Origin: an uncultured Clostridia bacterium
GTDB taxonomy: Bacteria > Bacillota > Clostridia > TANB77 > CAG-508
Length of the DNA: 47,893 nt
Assembly: GCA_947588635.1 (NCBI GenBank)
Contig: CANPYN010000004.1
Span: 1-47,893 of the forward strand
Reading direction: 5' to 3'
Shown: positions 30,660 through 41,928 of the stretch, in pieces
How the letters are laid out: every line of letters starts with the position of its first letter
How positions within the stretch are numbered: the first letter of the stretch is position 1
Position numbers and translations under genes: made by a program
The notes under the pieces: model-generated
The model's input: the letters and a program-made list of their open reading frames with translations, nothing else
What the model was told of the DNA's origin: nothing
Databases searched by the model: none

Positions 30660-33600
30660 TTATTTTTTTAATGCAAATTTCTTTATTAATACTATTCCTA
30701 CTCCTAATGCTGCGATAGAACTTATTGTTATTATTGCTATTTGTACTCCTGTAATTCTATCTTCACCTGTTGGTTTTGTTATGATGATTGATTCTCCCCA
30801 GAATTCGTCTTCTTCATTTGCTTCTCTTATATTTGTTGCTCCTTCTGGTATTTGAGTTTCATCTTGTGTTTCATATGTTTCTCCATCTTTTTCATATAAC
30901 CAACTGTTGTTTAATGTCATTTCGTTATCGTCACTGTGTACATAGCTTAAGTTTGCTGGCACTATTTCCATGTCTCTTCTTCCTGCTGCATTTGAGTATT
31001 TTAGTATTTCTGCTATATAACTTGGCATATTTGATCCAAGGTCTCCGCCTGTTGATGCTGATAATATTTTTCTTAATATTACTTTTTTGCTGTAATCTGT
31101 GTTATTGTCTGGTGTTAAGAATTCACTTGCTGAACTATTTTGAATTACTGTTGCTATATTTTCTGTTTTTGGTGCTCCATTTGTATCATAAACTTTCTTT
31201 TCAACAGACTCACTTGCTTTCTTAAAGTCTTCTCCTGATGTTCCATCGTCAAATGATAAGTCATTGTTTAATGCTTCTTCTAATCCATTTGCTTCTATTC
31301 TTGTTGGTACTAATTCACAACCATCAGTAATTCCATTGTAGTAATATTGTCCTAAATACTCACCATATTTGTTTGTGTGTCCTTTTAATCCATCTTTTAT
31401 ACCAGCTGCCGTGTTAGTTAAATAAGCACTATATCCTTCTGGATTTCTTTTATACTCGTCTACTAATGCCTTAAGTAAGTAGTCCTCAGTACCGTTATTT
31501 TTTATTACATAAGTATATTCTACTTCTAATTGAGCACCTTGTGTTAATTCTTCTATGTCTGTTGCTACTTGCCAGAATCCTCTGTTGTCTCTTGTTGATT
31601 TGTTTGTTGCAAGTCCTTGAGTTACTCCTGTTGTTTTTATCTCATTACTTCCTAGTATATCGCCTATGCTAGCTCTTGCATCAACTATTGGTTGTACTCC
31701 TGTTCCACTTGGTGTGATTTTTAATCCTGTTATGTGTTTTTCAAGAACTATATCTGTTTTTGGTCTTTCTACTAATCCAAAGTTCATATTTTCAAATGTA
31801 ACTGTATTTTTTTCTGTTGGTTCACTTGAATTGTCTATTGGTACATTAAGTTTTGATGTTTCTGCTGCCATCCATGTTTTTTGTAAGTCATCTTTTTCTC
31901 TTCTTTCTAATGCTGTACCATTTTCTTTATCAATCATGCTTGAGTATGCCATTACTTCTAGTCTTCTTGCTTCGTTATCTCTTGCTACTGATGCATTATT
32001 ACCATAATTTGAAGCATTGAACCACTCTTCTGTATATTTGTCATCCTTTGTTGATTTGTAGTCTTGTCCGTTATATTTCTTAATGTTCTCAGCAGAATCT
32101 TTATATTCATCAAGGGTTATATCATAGGTTCTTCCGTCTCCATAGATGTATCTTATAATGTAGTTTCCTGGAATAAAGTCTTTAAATTCGAACATTCCAC
32201 TTCCTGCTGTTACACTATTTTCATATCCTGTTCCTTCATATCCATTTCTCGTTGTTGTTTTGACTTGGTTGCTTCCACTTCTTGTTTCTTGCCAGATATA
32301 TTCATAGGTTCCAACATACTCATTATCCTCAGTGTACAAGTCTTTTAATTCTATAAGTTGTACTATTGCATCATTTACTGCACCATTTTCGCTATTTAGA
32401 ATTCCATCTCCATCTGTATCTTCAAATACAGTTCCAGATATTGCTCTTGATTCAGTTTTTAAAGAAATCTTAAGTCCTTCTGATTCGTGTACATCATCCT
32501 CGTCGAAATTATTTATGTATGGCGTTCCATCTTGGTTAAATTGTATATCAGTATTTTCTGGCGCAGAATCCACATCTATCCATCCACCATCATCTGTAGA
32601 ATATTTAGTAATTTCTACTACATTCTTACACGAATCCTTTAATTCTACATATCCTTCTTTATTTTTATTTACTCTAAATTCTAAAAATAATTCCACTCTT
32701 AAAGGAGCACTACTATCATTGTCTTCTATTTTTGGAGTATTATTGTTACTTGTAAATGTTATTTTGTTTTTTTCAATCTTAAAGTTATAGTGTTCTCCTG
32801 TATATTCTCCAGTTCCTTCTTTTATTTCTTTTCCATCTATTATGAATGGTGTATACACAGAATCATAATAGTATACAAATTCATTTACAGTAGAATCATC
32901 AACATAATTATGGGCTTCTTGCAAAACATTATATGTGACATAAGCTTCTAGTTCTTTAAGATTAGCATAGTCTGGATTTCCGTCTTTATTCGCATCCGCT
33001 CCATTGTCTCCATTTACTGAATTATCTATACTCGTGTCTGTTATATAATCTTTTATTCTATAGTTATAGTCTGATTGATATAGATACAAATTGTCTATAA
33101 TATTTTGATTGTCTGAAGATTTATTATCTAATATATTATCTAAGTCTAAATCATCCATTTCCCCATCGGAAATCTGTTGTTCAGTATATTCTATTGATTT
33201 TTCATTAATCTCTAATCTTGCACTTTTTGCAGCTGTACTTATGCTTAAGTCAAATTCTTTTTTTACAAGTCCACAGTCTATGCCTGTTGTTGTAACCTTA
33301 TAAGTATCATTTGTCTCTGCTGACATTCTAAATTCTGTTGCTGAATCATAATTATCTGCTTTAAATTCTTCATTTGCTGGGTTTCTTCCATCTATTGTTG
33401 TTTTTAAAGTAGATGTATGTTCCTGACTATTATAATCGTAACCTAATTTTGCTCCACCATTAGATTGATTTTTACTTATAGTTTTAAATTTATCATTAAA
33501 TTCTGTTCTCTTAACTTCATCTGCTTTTGAATCTGTTCCATAATTTTGTTTATTCTCAGTATTAGTTGCTTTTGTTTCTATATAGTTTATTCCATCATAA

Positions 33601-36509
33601 CTAAAGTATATTTTATATCCCTCATTTGTCATCTCTACATTTTCGAACTTATATTGTCCTGCTAATCCATCTACTGTTGCAGTTCTCTGTGCTGCAATTA
33701 CTTTTTTATCTTTTATACTATACAATGAAACAATTACGTCATTCATACCAGGTTCACCATTATCATTTTTGCCATTAGGTCCTGCTACATCTTTTACTCC
33801 TGATTGACCATCTAGCCATACCATTCCTGATAAATCAATTACTGGAACGTTTTTAACACTTAAAGTTACTTGATCTCCTTTTAAGCTTATTACAGTATTA
33901 TCATCGATACTTAGTTGATTATTAGCAGCTTCTTTACCATCTTTATCTAATAGTGTAAATGTTGCTTTTCCATCCTTTAAAGCATATTTTATATTAAATG
34001 TAATAGGTTCTATAGCTCTATAGTAATAATCTGCACTACCTGTTTCAGGAGCTTTTGTTTCTTTAATTGTTACAGAAATTTGTCCTTTTTTATCAGCAAA
34101 TACTATATCTTCTAATTTTAATTGTCCATTATCATCAGTTGTAAGTTTTTGAGATAAAGTTCCAGATTCTGATGCAGCTGTTCCTCCAACTGATTTAACA
34201 TCTGTAATTGTCACATCAAACTCAGCACCTTTTAATTTCGCACCTGTTAGAGAATCTGTTTTTTCTAAACTTAGTTGTGAAATTTCTGGTCTATCTTTAA
34301 CTGTAACGATATTTACATCATTATTAACCTCAATTGTAACATCTTCATTGTCACTGGTTATGCTTGTAACCTTACCATCTTCTGTATTGTATTTTACAGT
34401 TAAAATTGTATCTTTTATTTCTGAGAATCCATTTATATCTGCTTCTTTTATTTTTACTTTAAGTTCTCCATTGTTCTTGTTTGGATAAACTTTTACACTA
34501 CCAAAGCTTCCATTTGCATCACTTGTTAATTTTGTCTTATCTTTTATTTCTTTTACATTGTCATTTCCTTCTAATGTTATTGTTGCTCCCTGAACTGGTT
34601 GTCCATTATGATCTATTTTCTTCAATGTTAAAGGAATACTTATTGGTATATTTTTTATTGTTAAACTAATATTTATTTCTGTAGGAAGATTATCATTTGT
34701 ACTAGCTAAACATTCATCCTCAGTAACCGTATCATCTTTTGTTATTTTACATACTTTATAGTCTCCGTTTTCTTCTTTTTCTAATGTAATATAAATTTTA
34801 CCATTTATTTTTTTGTATCCTTCTGGTGCTTCTGTTTCTTCAATCGTTATTTTAACTGGTTTTGATTCATCATTTATTACTAAGTCATTTACCTTTAAAT
34901 TTCCATCAGAATCAGTTTTTATACCAGTTATTGTTATGCTACCTGATTTATTTCCTCCTACGCTATAACTTCCTATAGATTCAACATTTGTTAATGTTAT
35001 CTTAAATTCAGCTCCTGCTAATGTTTTACCAGTTTCTGAATCTAATTTTAATAATGTTAAGCTATTTATTATACGTTTATTCTTTATTGTTATAATTTTA
35101 ACATTTGCATTCTCTGATACATTTGGTACATTTGTAGTATTACTGCTATCTATGTTTGTAACTTTTCCTGTTTTTGTATCATAACTTACTGTTAAAGTTA
35201 CTTCTTCTTGTAGTCCTAAATATCCTGTTGGAGCAGTTTCTTTTAATTTAATCTTAAAAGTTCCTGTATTTTTTTCTGCTTTTACTGTTACTTTATCAAA
35301 ATTTCCATCTTTATCACTCGTCAACTGTTTATTACTAATACTTTTTACATTATCACCCGCAGTTAAAGTGATTTTTGCATCTTTTAATGCCGTACCTTTA
35401 AAGTCCTCTTTCTTTAAACTAAGTTCAACATTTGGATTATATTCTTTATCAACTTTAAATACCATTCTAGCTTGACTCATATTAGTCTTATCGAAAATAA
35501 AATAAATTCTAGCATGATAATTTTTATCTGTATCACTACTTGGTTTAATATTTGCACGTAAATTTTGTCCTATTGCAAAATCTTTTAATGGATCACTAGA
35601 GCTACCCAAATCAACATCTTTTATTCCAGTAGTCTGTTCAATAGCTTTTTCTATAGCCTCAATATTTTCAACAGTATATAACTGACAATCGTACAATGAA
35701 GGCGAACTTTTATCATTCGAATCCGGCTGACTACCCGGTGTCATAATATTATCCGGTATCGTACGAACACCCGGCTCTGGATTAGGAATATGCAATTTAC
35801 TAGGCCAAGTATACTGTACTTCATTAGTTGCTTTATATAAAATTTCACACCAATTTTGCAATATTTCAAGATCCGCTTCACTAGGATTCTTCGACGTATG
35901 ATTTCCATCATTATTAACATGACAAGTTACTTTATCTTTATATATATCTATTTTATATAATATAATATGTTCAGAATCTTCTCCATTATATTTATTACTT
36001 GCCTGATCAGGGTGAGTGCAAAAGATATTAGGAACATAGTATGTAGGACCGACAACACCTCCCCCAACTAGGTACCAACCTTCACGAGTCCAATAGCTTA
36101 GGCCTTCATCATTTAGATTGAATTCGTATATACCATCATGGTTATTATCCGAGTAATAAGAACATCTTTCAGTAGTACCATACAAAGCATTATAAACGCC
36201 CAAAGTCACCTTACAGTTGTCTTTATTCCACCTGCCGCAATCCATCGTTTCATCGTTATCAAAACTTTCGATACTATCATGATTCAACAATTCCCAAGCT
36301 AATTCATAGAAAGAATTTTTATCCAATTTAAGCAACGTAAACTCTTTTATAGCACCAGAAACGTTAGAAGAATACTCACGGGTTTTAAAAGTTCGGTCAA
36401 AAGTACTGGTATTAGATGCTTTTGATAATGTAGGAAGAACTAATAATATTCCTAAAGTTATCAATATTATCATTATAATTTTTGTTATTGTTTTTGTATT
36501 TTTATTCAT
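30660..36509 (-). CDS. Giant surface protein (1949 aa) with Cna-B/SpaA and SdrD-type B domains
   Basis: Signal peptide, repeated LTLLKLDSETGKTLAGAEFKITLT-type modules, SGMVWLDGQSGVKD / ISGTVFEDTDGDGILNSENG SdrD motifs, C-terminal TM. Confidence 0.88.
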   Translation of the reverse strand: MNKNTKTITKIIMIILITLGILLVLPTLSKASNTSTFDRTFKTREYSSNVSGAIKEFTLLKLDKNSFYELAWELLNHDSIESFDNDETMDCGRWNKDNCKVTLGVYNALYGTTERCSYYSDNNHDGIYEFNLNDEGLSYWTREGWYLVGGGVVGPTYYVPNIFCTHPDQASNKYNGEDSEHIILYKIDIYKDKVTCHVNNDGNHTSKNPSEADLEILQNWCEILYKATNEVQYTWPSKLHIPNPEPGVRTIPDNIMTPGSQPDSNDKSSPSLYDCQLYTVENIEAIEKAIEQTTGIKDVDLGSSSDPLKDFAIGQNLRANIKPSSDTDKNYHARIYFIFDKTNMSQARMVFKVDKEYNPNVELSLKKEDFKGTALKDAKITLTAGDNVKSISNKQLTSDKDGNFDKVTVKAEKNTGTFKIKLKETAPTGYLGLQEEVTLTVSYDTKTGKVTNIDSSNTTNVPNVSENANVKIITIKNKRIINSLTLLKLDSETGKTLAGAEFKITLTNVESIGSYSVGGNKSGSITITGIKTDSDGNLKVNDLVINDESKPVKITIEETEAPEGYKKINGKIYITLEKEENGDYKVCKITKDDTVTEDECLASTNDNLPTEINISLTIKNIPISIPLTLKKIDHNGQPVQGATITLEGNDNVKEIKDKTKLTSDANGSFGSVKVYPNKNNGELKVKIKEADINGFSEIKDTILTVKYNTEDGKVTSITSDNEDVTIEVNNDVNIVTVKDRPEISQLSLEKTDSLTGAKLKGAEFDVTITDVKSVGGTAASESGTLSQKLTTDDNGQLKLEDIVFADKKGQISVTIKETKAPETGSADYYYRAIEPITFNIKYALKDGKATFTLLDKDGKEAANNQLSIDDNTVISLKGDQVTLSVKNVPVIDLSGMVWLDGQSGVKDVAGPNGKNDNGEPGMNDVIVSLYSIKDKKVIAAQRTATVDGLAGQYKFENVEMTNEGYKIYFSYDGINYIETKATNTENKQNYGTDSKADEVKRTEFNDKFKTISKNQSNGGAKLGYDYNSQEHTSTLKTTIDGRNPANEEFKADNYDSATEFRMSAETNDTYKVTTTGIDCGLVKKEFDLSISTAAKSARLEINEKSIEYTEQQISDGEMDDLDLDNILDNKSSDNQNIIDNLYLYQSDYNYRIKDYITDTSIDNSVNGDNGADANKDGNPDYANLKELEAYVTYNVLQEAHNYVDDSTVNEFVYYYDSVYTPFIIDGKEIKEGTGEYTGEHYNFKIEKNKITFTSNNNTPKIEDNDSSAPLRVELFLEFRVNKNKEGYVELKDSCKNVVEITKYSTDDGGWIDVDSAPENTDIQFNQDGTPYINNFDEDDVHESEGLKISLKTESRAISGTVFEDTDGDGILNSENGAVNDAIVQLIELKDLYTEDNEYVGTYEYIWQETRSGSNQVKTTTRNGYEGTGYENSVTAGSGMFEFKDFIPGNYIIRYIYGDGRTYDITLDEYKDSAENIKKYNGQDYKSTKDDKYTEEWFNASNYGNNASVARDNEARRLEVMAYSSMIDKENGTALERREKDDLQKTWMAAETSKLNVPIDNSSEPTEKNTVTFENMNFGLVERPKTDIVLEKHITGLKITPSGTGVQPIVDARASIGDILGSNEIKTTGVTQGLATNKSTRDNRGFWQVATDIEELTQGAQLEVEYTYVIKNNGTEDYLLKALVDEYKRNPEGYSAYLTNTAAGIKDGLKGHTNKYGEYLGQYYYNGITDGCELVPTRIEANGLEEALNNDLSFDDGTSGEDFKKASESVEKKVYDTNGAPKTENIATVIQNSSASEFLTPDNNTDYSKKVILRKILSASTGGDLGSNMPSYIAEILKYSNAAGRRDMEIVPANLSYVHSDDNEMTLNNSWLYEKDGETYETQDETQIPEGATNIREANEEDEFWGESIIITKPTGEDRITGVQIAIITISSIAALGVGIVLIKKFALKK

Positions 36510-36526
36510 ATCATCAATCCCCCCTT

Positions 36527-39500
36527 CTATATTCTTTCTTCCAGAACTTTTTTATCTATAATGTATATTCCTAGTCCTAATACCAGTACGCTTCCAATTA
36601 CTATTCCAATATACATTATTGGTGAACCAGTTGCTATTGATACAATTAAACTTGCTGTGTTTATATCGTCTTCACCTGATTGTTTGTTACCAGCTGTTGA
36701 ATCAAAGTCTTTTATTCCCTGTAAATTGCTACTTTCTCCTATTTCACCTATATTATCTATTGTTCCTGTACTATCTGATTTTAATGTTTTTGTTAATACT
36801 AATGTTAGAGTTTTTGTATCTCCCGCTTTTATTACTTGCTCTGATAATGTTTTATTGTGTAACATTCCACTTCCGTCTAAATACCAATCTTTATTTGTTT
36901 CTGATGTAAATACTAATCCATCTGGTAAGTAGTCTATTACATCTCCAACATAGCCATCTACATCTCCTTCGTTTGTTACCTTTAAGTCATATTCTATCAT
37001 CATTACTGTTCCTGCTATTCTTTTTGCTGATATTTCTACTTTTGCAAGATTCGTATCTTCGTATTCATATGTACTAGTTCCTGAGTCGTTTGTTAATACT
37101 ACTTTGCTTACATATTTATCTAATCTTAAATCAAATTTTGCATTTGTTATTAATCCTATGTCTATATTGCTTACGTCTTTTCCTGCTAATTTTATTGTAT
37201 CTGTTATTCCAGCAGTTTTAGTCTCTCCATTTATTTCTACTTGTTTTGAAATTACATCTGAATTTGTTTCTTCTGTTGCACTTGTTGCCTGATATTTTGT
37301 TACAGCATATTTAGATGTATCATATTCAAATACTACTGTGTATTCTCCTTGTTCTATATTTGCAAATTTATATGTTCCTGTAAGTGATGTAGAAACGCTT
37401 GATACTTCTTTTCCTTCTTTATCTAATAATATTACTTTTATTGCTTGAAGTACCTTTTCATTTTCGTTTCTTACTCCATCTTTATTTTCATCTAGCCATG
37501 CTAATCCTGAAATACTATTTGTTCCTTCTTTATTTTCATCATCTCCTGGATTTTCTGGGTTGGTTGGACTACTTGGATTACTTGGATCTGATGGATTGTT
37601 TGGATTACTTGGATCAGTTGGGTTTTCTGGATTACTTGGATTGTTTGGATTATCTGGGTCTTCTGGATTATCTAAATCTGATTCCAAAGTTAGTTTATTT
37701 ACTAATTCTTCTGTTTCGGCTGTATGAATTCTTCCGCCTGTAATAGTTACCTTATTAGATACACTATTTATATCTTCTGGTACTGTAAAGACTTCTGCCT
37801 TTATAATTAGTTTTACTGAATCTTGCGCTTTTATAAATACTTGTGTAAATATATGGTCATCTTCTAATAAAACAGCATCTTCTTCTGTTCCATCACTATA
37901 TTGTACTTTTGCACTTATTACATTTAACTCATCTGGAAGTTTGTCTTCTATATAAGCGTCTGTTACATCTACATATCCGTCATTTTTTATATCAGCAGTA
38001 TATGTAATTATGTCATCTTCTTTTAAAGTTTCTCCCATCTTATCTGATATTAAGTTTGCTGTAATATGTGACTTTCCTTGTAATAGTTTTAATGTGTAAT
38101 CATTTGATACATATTCTGTACTATTTGTTCCTACATTTCCAGTCATTCTTAATGTTACACTTCTTTCAAGTTCATCGTATGGCATATCTTTTGTTAATAA
38201 TTTTACTTTAATACTTTGAGTACTATTTTGTTCTATAGTTTTAATCATTACGTTTATTTGATTACTATTTTTAGATATTGTAACATTTTCATCATCATCT
38301 ATATATATTTGATTTTCTGTATCACAATCGAATTCTTCTGGTAAATTAATTTTTAAATTAACATTTTGTAATTGCGAATCTGTTAAATTACTTGCTTCTA
38401 ACATAAATTCAGTTGAATCACTACTATATGATTTTACCTCTTCGTTATATCCATATTTTAATTTTAATGCTAAAGATGCTTCTTTTATTGTTTTTGCATC
38501 CTCTATAGTTATATCATTCATATCATCTGCTGTAATTAAAATATTGTTGTTAAATTTATTTTTGTCTTCTCCTTCTCCCATATATGCTACAACCTGATAT
38601 TCAAATTCTTTTGTTTCACCTGCTCCTAAACTTTTCAATATAGCAAATTCTTTATTATCGCTATCTTTTACTTCGTCATAAATATAAGTAGGTTTTCCAT
38701 CTGGATAAATTAAGTCTCCATTTTCATCAACTGAATAATCTATAATAGATCCATCTCTTACTAAGTCATAGAATACACCATTTTTTATAGTTGCTTTTAA
38801 TTTTACATTATTTAAAGTTTCTGCTGATGTATTTGTTACCTTAACTTTATATTTTAATACTTGTCCATTATTTATTTCTGCATTATTTGCAACTTCTTTT
38901 CCACCTGCTACAGCTATAACTTGTACAGATAATTTCTCTGCACTTGTTGTCTCTCCTGATTTTGTTGCTTCTGTTGTTTGTTCTTGTGTATTATCTGGAT
39001 TTGTTATTAATTTTAATGTCTCTTGTTTTGCACTTTCGTCAACTGTTCCACTTATTTTTATTGTACTCTCTTGCGCAGTTTCTGCTTTTATATCATATTT
39101 ATAGTTTATTGCAACTTCTGCTCCTTGTTTTATATCACTTTCTGTTTCTATTTTAAATGATTTTATGCTGTCTAATTTTTTTGCTCCTGTTTTCCAACTG
39201 TCTGAATTTGCTTGTGGATTTGCTTCTTCTGAGTAATAGACTTTTGCTTCTTTTATATTTGTTGTAACTGTAGAACTTAATACAGCTTCTTCTGGAATAG
39301 TTCCTATTATTGTTTGGTTAGACATATCTCCTTCGTAGTTGTTTATAATTGCTGTACTTGCATCTATTTGTTCATTTTCTTTTGCATCTACTTTTACAGT
39401 AGTTTGATTTACCTTTTCTGTTACATTCTTTCCTACTTTAATAGTAGATTTTGTTACTAATCCTGATTTAGATACTATTGATATTGGATTTGTTTTTTGT

Positions 39501-41504
39501 GCTGTATCTTCATCGTTAATAATTGTAGATTTTATTTCTACATCTTTATCTGCCATAAATGCATCTGTTTTTAATTTTGTATCTATAACTACAGTTGCTG
39601 TATCTGAAGAATAACTTGTTTGTTCTCCTTCTAACTCAATTACTATTACTTTATTTCCTGCGTCATTTGTTGCTACATTATAAGCTTTTATTTTAAGTTC
39701 ATCACTTCCTACTACAGGTGTTATACTTTCTATTGATGCTTCTGTTATTTCTTTTGGTAATTCCATACTTATTGTTGGATTTACCATAAGTTTATTGCTT
39801 TCATCTTTTGATATTAGGTCTGCTGTTATTCTTACATTATTTTCACTTAATGCTGATATTGATGTTTTATCTAATGATACATCAAATTTTGTTTTTGGTT
39901 CTACTAATTTTGCTTTGCTTTCAACACTAGAATTTACCATTATATTATTATTTACATCTTTTACTATTAATGTTTCATTTGATTTTAATTCTTTTAATTC
40001 TGAAACTATATCTGTGTCTGATACTTTTATTGCTTTATCATTTATGATTTCTATTGTTCCTTCTGCTTCTGCTTTACTCATCTCTACTACTATTTTGTTT
40101 ACATTTTCATCATAAGAAACTACAAAATAGTCTTCATCGATTTCTTCTGATAAAGATATTTCTTTAATTGGTGTAGTTCTATCTTCTGCATTATATACTT
40201 TTATTGTTCCTTCTTGTCCTAATACTTTTAAAGCATCTGCTTTGTTTATTTTTGTTGTTTTATAATATGTAGATATTCCTTCTAATTGGTCATCATTGTC
40301 TTCAAGAACTATATTACCTGCTGATTCACTGTATGGTACATATATTTTTGATGCTGTTTTATAATTTGTATCTTCTCCAATATACATTTTTCCTTTATAT
40401 ATATTATTTGTTATTTTATTCTCTAGTTTTACTATATCTCCAATATCATCTAATTCTTCTAATGTAATTGTATTTGTTTTTTCTATTGCTCCTGATGTTT
40501 TTCCATAAATTTCTGTTTTGCTTTTTACATTAGAAATAAATGGAAGCATTTCTACACTCTCATCATATATATATGTAACTACAAATTTATCTTCACTATT
40601 CTTTGCCCATGTAACAACATTATCTTCATTTGGATTGTTTAATACTTGTATATATGTTTTTCCTTCTTCTGAATTATATTCCCATTTGCTGTTCTCTCCA
40701 TCTGCAAATTCTAAGCATGTTTTTCCATTAGTAGCTTTAGTAGTATATCCTGCTACTTTTACTTTTTCTGGTTCCATTCCTATTTCTGGATTTTCTACTT
40801 CTATTAAACTAGATTTTACTGGAGCACTATTTCCTTGAACATTTGATGTTACTAAAATTTGAACTATTCTTTTATTTGCTCCATCAAGATTATATATTTT
40901 ATTTGTAATTACTTCTTGATTTAATGAAATGTTATCTTGTGTTAATTCATCTAAAGTCCATGTTGTTTTTATTGCTTTAGTTGTATCAATATCTGTAACA
41001 TTTCCATTTTCATCTATATATTCTCCTGTTAATTTTATTTGGCTTTGCATGTCTAATAAGTTTAATTTATATGATTCATCTTTTTTTGCTATTATTGGAA
41101 CTGATACTGATATTCCTTTATTTGATTGTATTGAACCTAAATTAAACTTTGTTACTTCTGTATTATTTTTAAATCTGAAATTTGTATCTACAAGTTCTAC
41201 TACAGGATCTTTTAAATATCCTCCACCTTGTACGTTCGCTGATACACATAATTTCATTTCTGAGTCTATTGATGCAGATTTTTCTCTTACGTTTTTATCA
41301 TTCTCATCAAGATACACTTCAAATTTTACATTTTTACTATTCGTTTCATTGCCTTGATTTGATAAGTCAATTTCTGCTGCTATTGCTTTTCCTACATAAG
41401 AACCGAAGTAATGCAAAATTAGCAAATGTTAATGTTACTACTAACAATGTAGCTAACATTTTAACTCTTATCTTTCCTGTATTTGAATTTTTTAGATTAA
41501 ACAT
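36527..41504 (-). CDS. Giant surface protein (DUF11-like/SdrD B-type repeats, NP-rich linker), requires +1 frameshift at CTT-CGG (41408-41403) in the signal peptide
   Basis: MFNLKNSNTGKIRVKMLATLLVVTLTFANFALL[c]GSYVGKAIAAEIDLSNQGN...; SD GGGAGGAAC upstream of ATG 41504; SISGLAWLDENKDGVRNENE. Confidence 0.87.
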
Positions 41505-41857
41505 ATCTTGTTCCTCCCAAATAAAATTTAGTTTTATGGTTATATTTATATTAATATAGCATTATTTTTACATTTTTATCTTTTGTTGTCAATAGATGTT
41601 TTTTTCTTGCTCCTTTATTTGGTTATAAAAATACATACGGAAATACAAAATACACACAATAGGTTTACAAAAATTACATTTTCATGACATTTTTGTTTCT
41701 TGTGTTTTTGAACTATTAAAACATCTCTATATAATTATTATAAACGGTTATGTAAACTTTTTCAAGTGATTTCAATAGTTTTTTTATTTTTTTTGGAAAA
41801 TAATTGAAAAAAATATAAATTTTATCTGAATTCAAGAAATAAATTATAATTCATTAA

Positions 41858-41900
41858 AAAAATTCAACAAAATGTGACAAATTCCATTTGTTGAATTTTT
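41858..41900 (-). terminator. AATTCAACAAAA palindrome family member / terminator
   Basis: AAAAATTCAACAAAATGTGACAAATTCCATTTGTTGAATTTTT. Confidence 0.75.
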
Positions 41901-41928
41901 AATGATTAGACTAATTACAAACGACCAT

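Noticed and set aside
30788-40838. Numerous plus-strand ORFs (e.g. 30788-31225, 32332-32790, 39795-40115) antisense to the giant adhesins
   Set aside because: Low-complexity Leu/Ser-rich translations shadowing the real minus-strand genes.
6914-41408. Simple codon reassignment of CGG (e.g. to Gly, Trp or Gln)
   Set aside because: Any triplet reading keeps frame 0, which hits a stop within about 4-16 codons at every site; only a frame change restores the proteins.
6346-41504. Interpretation of the four split genes as pseudogenes or plain sequencing errors
   Set aside because: All four have the same single-base change creating an in-frame CGG after CTT/GCT and restoring a conserved Gly, with otherwise intact frames. 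Errors would favour homopolymers. Cannot be fully excluded without reads, so listed as the main refutation test.
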